Origin: Bacteroidales bacterium UBA5433
GTDB taxonomy: Bacteria; Bacteroidota; Bacteroidia; Bacteroidales; UBA932
Reading direction: 5' to 3'
Assembly (NCBI GenBank): GCA_002427525.1
Contig: DIRP01000002.1
Location: forward strand, 116,403-134,316
DNA: 17,914 nt
The notes beneath the pieces were generated by a model. The model worked only from the letters and a program-made list of their open reading frames with translations. It did no database searches and was not told the DNA's origin. Positions within the stretch are counted from its first letter, which is position 1; every line of letters starts with the position of its first letter. The translations under genes were made by a program, and so were the position numbers. Positions 15,227 through 17,914 of this stretch are shown in pieces.

Positions 15227-17875
15227 CTATAATAATGCCAACTGTTCTTCCAGGGCGGTTATTTTTGCCCGGGCATCTTCCTGTTTTTTCCGTTCAATGG
15301 CTACTACTTGCTCCGGAGCACGTTGCACAAAAGTCTCGTTGGCCAATTTTTTTTCTACAGATAGCAGGAACTTACGGTAGTAATCCAGCTCTGCATGGAT
15401 TTTGGAGCGCTCTTCTTCAATATCCAGAAAGGCTCCCAAGGGAATAAAACATTCGGTAGTACCTAAAAGAAACGCGTACATACTGCCTTCAGCCGGCGTT
15501 TGAGTTACCTGCTGTACAGTTTTCAATCCGGCCATCCGCATGGCTATGCCATACAGCCTTTTCGGAAAAGGACCTTTTATTAACAAGTCCAGTCCGGTTT
15601 TTCCCGGAATCTGTTTGTTCTGACGTACTCCTCTTATATGAACTACCAGTTCCTGCAAACGTACAAACTCAGCCAGTTCCTCTGCATCAAAAGAACCGGT
15701 TTCAGGTATGGGAGACACCATGATGCTTTCACCCGGCATGCGTTCCTGCAGATTTTGCCACAATTCTTCTGTAATGAAGGGCATGAAAGGATGGAGTAGA
15801 TGAAGCAACACATCAAAAAACTCCAATGTTTTATCGTACGTGCAGGCATCCAGAGCTCTTTCTTTTTCTGTTGAAGGCTTAATTATCTCCAGATACCAGG
15901 AACAGAAATCCTCCCAAAAACGCTTGTAAAGAAGCATCAGTGCTTCTGAGAGCCTGTATTTGGAAAAGAGATCGTCTACTTCTACTCGGGTAGCTGAAAG
16001 CAACTGAGAGAACCAGCGAACGGCTTCCCGCGAAACCTCCTCTTGATTTTGCTGCGTATCCCGTTTCCAGGAACGGACTAACCGGTAAGCGTTCCATATC
16101 TTGTTGCAGAAATTCCTCCCCTGCTCTACCTGGGATTCATCAAATAAAATATCGTTTCCTGCCGAGGTACACAACATCAGCCCCATCCGTACTCCGTCTG
16201 CTCCGTAACGTTCCATCAACTTCACAGGATCCGGTGAATTGCCCAAGGATTTGGACATTTTTCGGCCCAGTTTATCACGTACCATACCGGTAAGGTACAC
16301 GTTTCCAAAAGGTTTCTGGTTGCAGAAAAGATCACCTGCCATTACCATCCGGGCTACCCAAAAAAACAAGATATCAGGAGCTGTAACCAAATCGTCTGTA
16401 GGAAAATAGTAGGCCAGTTCTTTGTTACTCTGTTTTTCCGGATGTCCCGGCTTATCCGGATCAAATACCGAGATGGGCCAGAGCCAGGAAGAAAACCATG
16501 TATCAACTACATCGGGGTCTTGTACCAAATCTTCTGCTTGCAGGTGAGAATCAATTTTCCGTGCCAGTTCAAAAGCTTCTTGCTCTGTCGAGGCAACTAC
16601 CACTTCTCCTGTGGGCAGGTACCAGGCAGGAATCTGCTGTCCCCACCACAATTGCCGGGAAATACACCAGTCCCGGGCTGTTTCCATCCAATGACGGTAC
16701 GTGTTGTTGTACTTTTCCGGAATCAGTTTAATCCTGCCGTCTTCCATATAGGCAAGGGCTTTCTTTGCCAAAACATCCAGCTTAACAAACCACTGAAGGG
16801 AAAGCCTCGGCTCAATCACGGCATCTGTCCGTTCAGAAAAACCTACCTGTGTGACGTACGGCTCTTCCTTTTCCAGACATCCGCTTTCGTCCAGCATGCG
16901 GCAAATCTTCTTACGTGCCTCAAAGCGGTCTTCCCCAACCAGGATTTGTGCCTGTTCGTTCAAGGTTCCGTCCGGATTCAGAATATCCACTACAGGCAGT
17001 TTGTGCCGCAAACCAATTTCGTAGTCATTTATATCGTGAGCCGGTGTAATCTTTAAGCAACCCGTTCCAAAATCAATCGCCACGTAACTGTCTGCTATTA
17101 CAGGTATTTCTTTGTTTATCAAAGGTATAAGTACCTTTTTCCCCACCAGGGCTGCATACCGTTCATCTTCGGGATGCACACAAACGGCTACGTCTGCCAT
17201 TATCGTTTCCGGGCGTGTGGTAGCTATAGAAAGGTACTCTTTCCCGGGTTTGCCGTTCTCACTAAAGAAATACTTCAGGTAATACAGTTTTTCATTTACT
17301 TCGCGGTGAATGACTTCTTCGTCGCTAACGGCCGTTTTTCCTTTAGGATCCCAGTTAACCATGCGTATGCCGCGGTAAATCAAACCCCTGTTATACAGGT
17401 AAACGAATGATTCTATTACCGAGCGACTCATAGCCGGGTCCATGGTAAAAGAAGTACGGTCCCAGTCACAAGATGCCCCCAGTTTTTTGAGCTGTTCCAG
17501 GATGATATTGCCGTGTTTTTCTTTCCATGCCCACGCATGCTCCAGAAACTCTTCCCGGCTCATATCGGATTTTTCCAGACCTTTTTCCTTTAACAAGGCA
17601 ACAACCTTGGCTTCTGTAGCAATGGAAGCATGATCGGTTCCGGGAACCCAGCACGTATTCTTACCTTGCATCCGGGCACGCCGCACCAACACATCCTGTA
17701 TGGTATTGTTGAGCATATGCCCCATGTGAAGTACTCCCGTTACATTGGGCGGCGGAATGACCATGCTGTATTTGGGTCTGTCATCGGGAATGGAACGGAA
17801 AAAGCCATACTGCAGCCAGTAAGCATACCATTTTTCTTCTGTTACTGAAGGATCGTATATCGCGGGTAAATCCAT
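15227..17875 (-). CDS. valS: Valine--tRNA ligase
   Basis: This 882-residue class I aminoacyl-tRNA synthetase is complete and of normal length. The HIGH motif appears as HMGH at 50-53 within PPPNVTGVLHMGH. The CP1 editing domain spans about 190-345, with TTRPETI (219-225) and ITPAHD (276-281). The KMSKS loop is at 539-543. An anticodon-binding domain occupies about 610-760. The C-terminal tail (about 820-882) is the predicted coiled coil characteristic of ValRS, which contacts tRNA. It charges tRNA-Val and hydrolyses mischarged Thr-tRNA-Val. It is the first gene of the minus-strand array and has a candidate promoter box just upstream. No T-box leader is visible in the 39 bases available. Confidence 0.97.
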   Translation of the reverse strand: MDLPAIYDPSVTEEKWYAYWLQYGFFRSIPDDRPKYSMVIPPPNVTGVLHMGHMLNNTIQDVLVRRARMQGKNTCWVPGTDHASIATEAKVVALLKEKGLEKSDMSREEFLEHAWAWKEKHGNIILEQLKKLGASCDWDRTSFTMDPAMSRSVIESFVYLYNRGLIYRGIRMVNWDPKGKTAVSDEEVIHREVNEKLYYLKYFFSENGKPGKEYLSIATTRPETIMADVAVCVHPEDERYAALVGKKVLIPLINKEIPVIADSYVAIDFGTGCLKITPAHDINDYEIGLRHKLPVVDILNPDGTLNEQAQILVGEDRFEARKKICRMLDESGCLEKEEPYVTQVGFSERTDAVIEPRLSLQWFVKLDVLAKKALAYMEDGRIKLIPEKYNNTYRHWMETARDWCISRQLWWGQQIPAWYLPTGEVVVASTEQEAFELARKIDSHLQAEDLVQDPDVVDTWFSSWLWPISVFDPDKPGHPEKQSNKELAYYFPTDDLVTAPDILFFWVARMVMAGDLFCNQKPFGNVYLTGMVRDKLGRKMSKSLGNSPDPVKLMERYGADGVRMGLMLCTSAGNDILFDESQVEQGRNFCNKIWNAYRLVRSWKRDTQQNQEEVSREAVRWFSQLLSATRVEVDDLFSKYRLSEALMLLYKRFWEDFCSWYLEIIKPSTEKERALDACTYDKTLEFFDVLLHLLHPFMPFITEELWQNLQERMPGESIMVSPIPETGSFDAEELAEFVRLQELVVHIRGVRQNKQIPGKTGLDLLIKGPFPKRLYGIAMRMAGLKTVQQVTQTPAEGSMYAFLLGTTECFIPLGAFLDIEEERSKIHAELDYYRKFLLSVEKKLANETFVQRAPEQVVAIERKKQEDARAKITALEEQLALL

Positions 17876-17894
17876 ATATTGTAGAGAATAAGAC

Positions 17895-17903
17895 GCAAAT
17901 ATA
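17895..17903 (-). promoter_or_regulatory. Candidate valS-operon promoter (-7 box TATATTTG)
   Basis: On the minus strand TATATTTGC matches the Bacteroidota -7 consensus TAnnTTTG. It ends about 20 bases before the valS ATG, giving a short leader of roughly 13-15 bases. The -33 region lies at or beyond the window edge, so it cannot be checked. Confidence 0.5.
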
Positions 17904-17914
17904 TATAAAAATAC

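Noticed and set aside
14893..15447. 184-codon plus-strand open frame across the lipoprotein start and valS end
   Set aside because: It is antisense to two well-supported genes and has no domain or plausible start context.
16442..17056. 204-codon plus-strand open frame within valS
   Set aside because: It is a shadow of the valS reading frame, which carries all synthetase motifs.

Overview
The window reads as chromosomal DNA of a Bacteroidota bacterium, most likely order Bacteroidales. The evidence is a TamL-type lipidated Omp85 protein, a large surface lipoprotein ending in what looks like a PCMD domain, a TatA-TatC pair without TatB, a WG-repeat protein, an ABC-F protein of the Bacteroidota type, and TAnnTTTG-like -7 promoter boxes ahead of genes that have no obvious Shine-Dalgarno sequence. 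I cannot place it below order.

Layout. Positions 1-456 hold no convincing gene but are rich in inverted repeats: a GC-rich long imperfect hairpin (8-129), a 10-bp tandem duplication (161-180), an inverted pair of related palindromes resembling a REPIN or MITE (192-331), and a short hairpin (394-415) that probably terminates tamL. Next comes tamL on the minus strand (457-2742). A 120-bp divergent promoter region separates it from two plus-strand genes: a fold-type III PLP decarboxylase, probably for arginine (2863-4251), and a SpoU-family RNA 2'-O-methyltransferase (4265-5035).

From 17875 down to 4971 nine minus-strand genes are packed with gaps of 19 bp or less or with overlaps: valS, a 1005-residue repeat lipoprotein, a hot-dog thioesterase, tatA, tatC, a WG-repeat membrane protein, an ABC-F ATPase, rlmB and a polysaccharide flippase. 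This is probably one transcription unit or a chain of overlapping units. A candidate -7 box lies just upstream of valS at the right edge. The last gene, the flippase, overlaps the tail of the plus-strand methyltransferase by 65 bp, so the two units converge inside coding sequence.

Functions mix translation (ValRS, 23S rRNA methylation, ribosome-associated ABC-F) with envelope biogenesis (Tat export, outer-membrane assembly, glycan flipping, surface lipoprotein). No tRNA, rRNA, CRISPR array, insertion-sequence transposase, phage gene or recognisable defence system is visible. Most of the window is ordinary core-genome content. The least explained parts are the repeat-rich left end, the seven-repeat lipoprotein embedded in a housekeeping operon, and the WG-repeat protein translationally linked to tatC.
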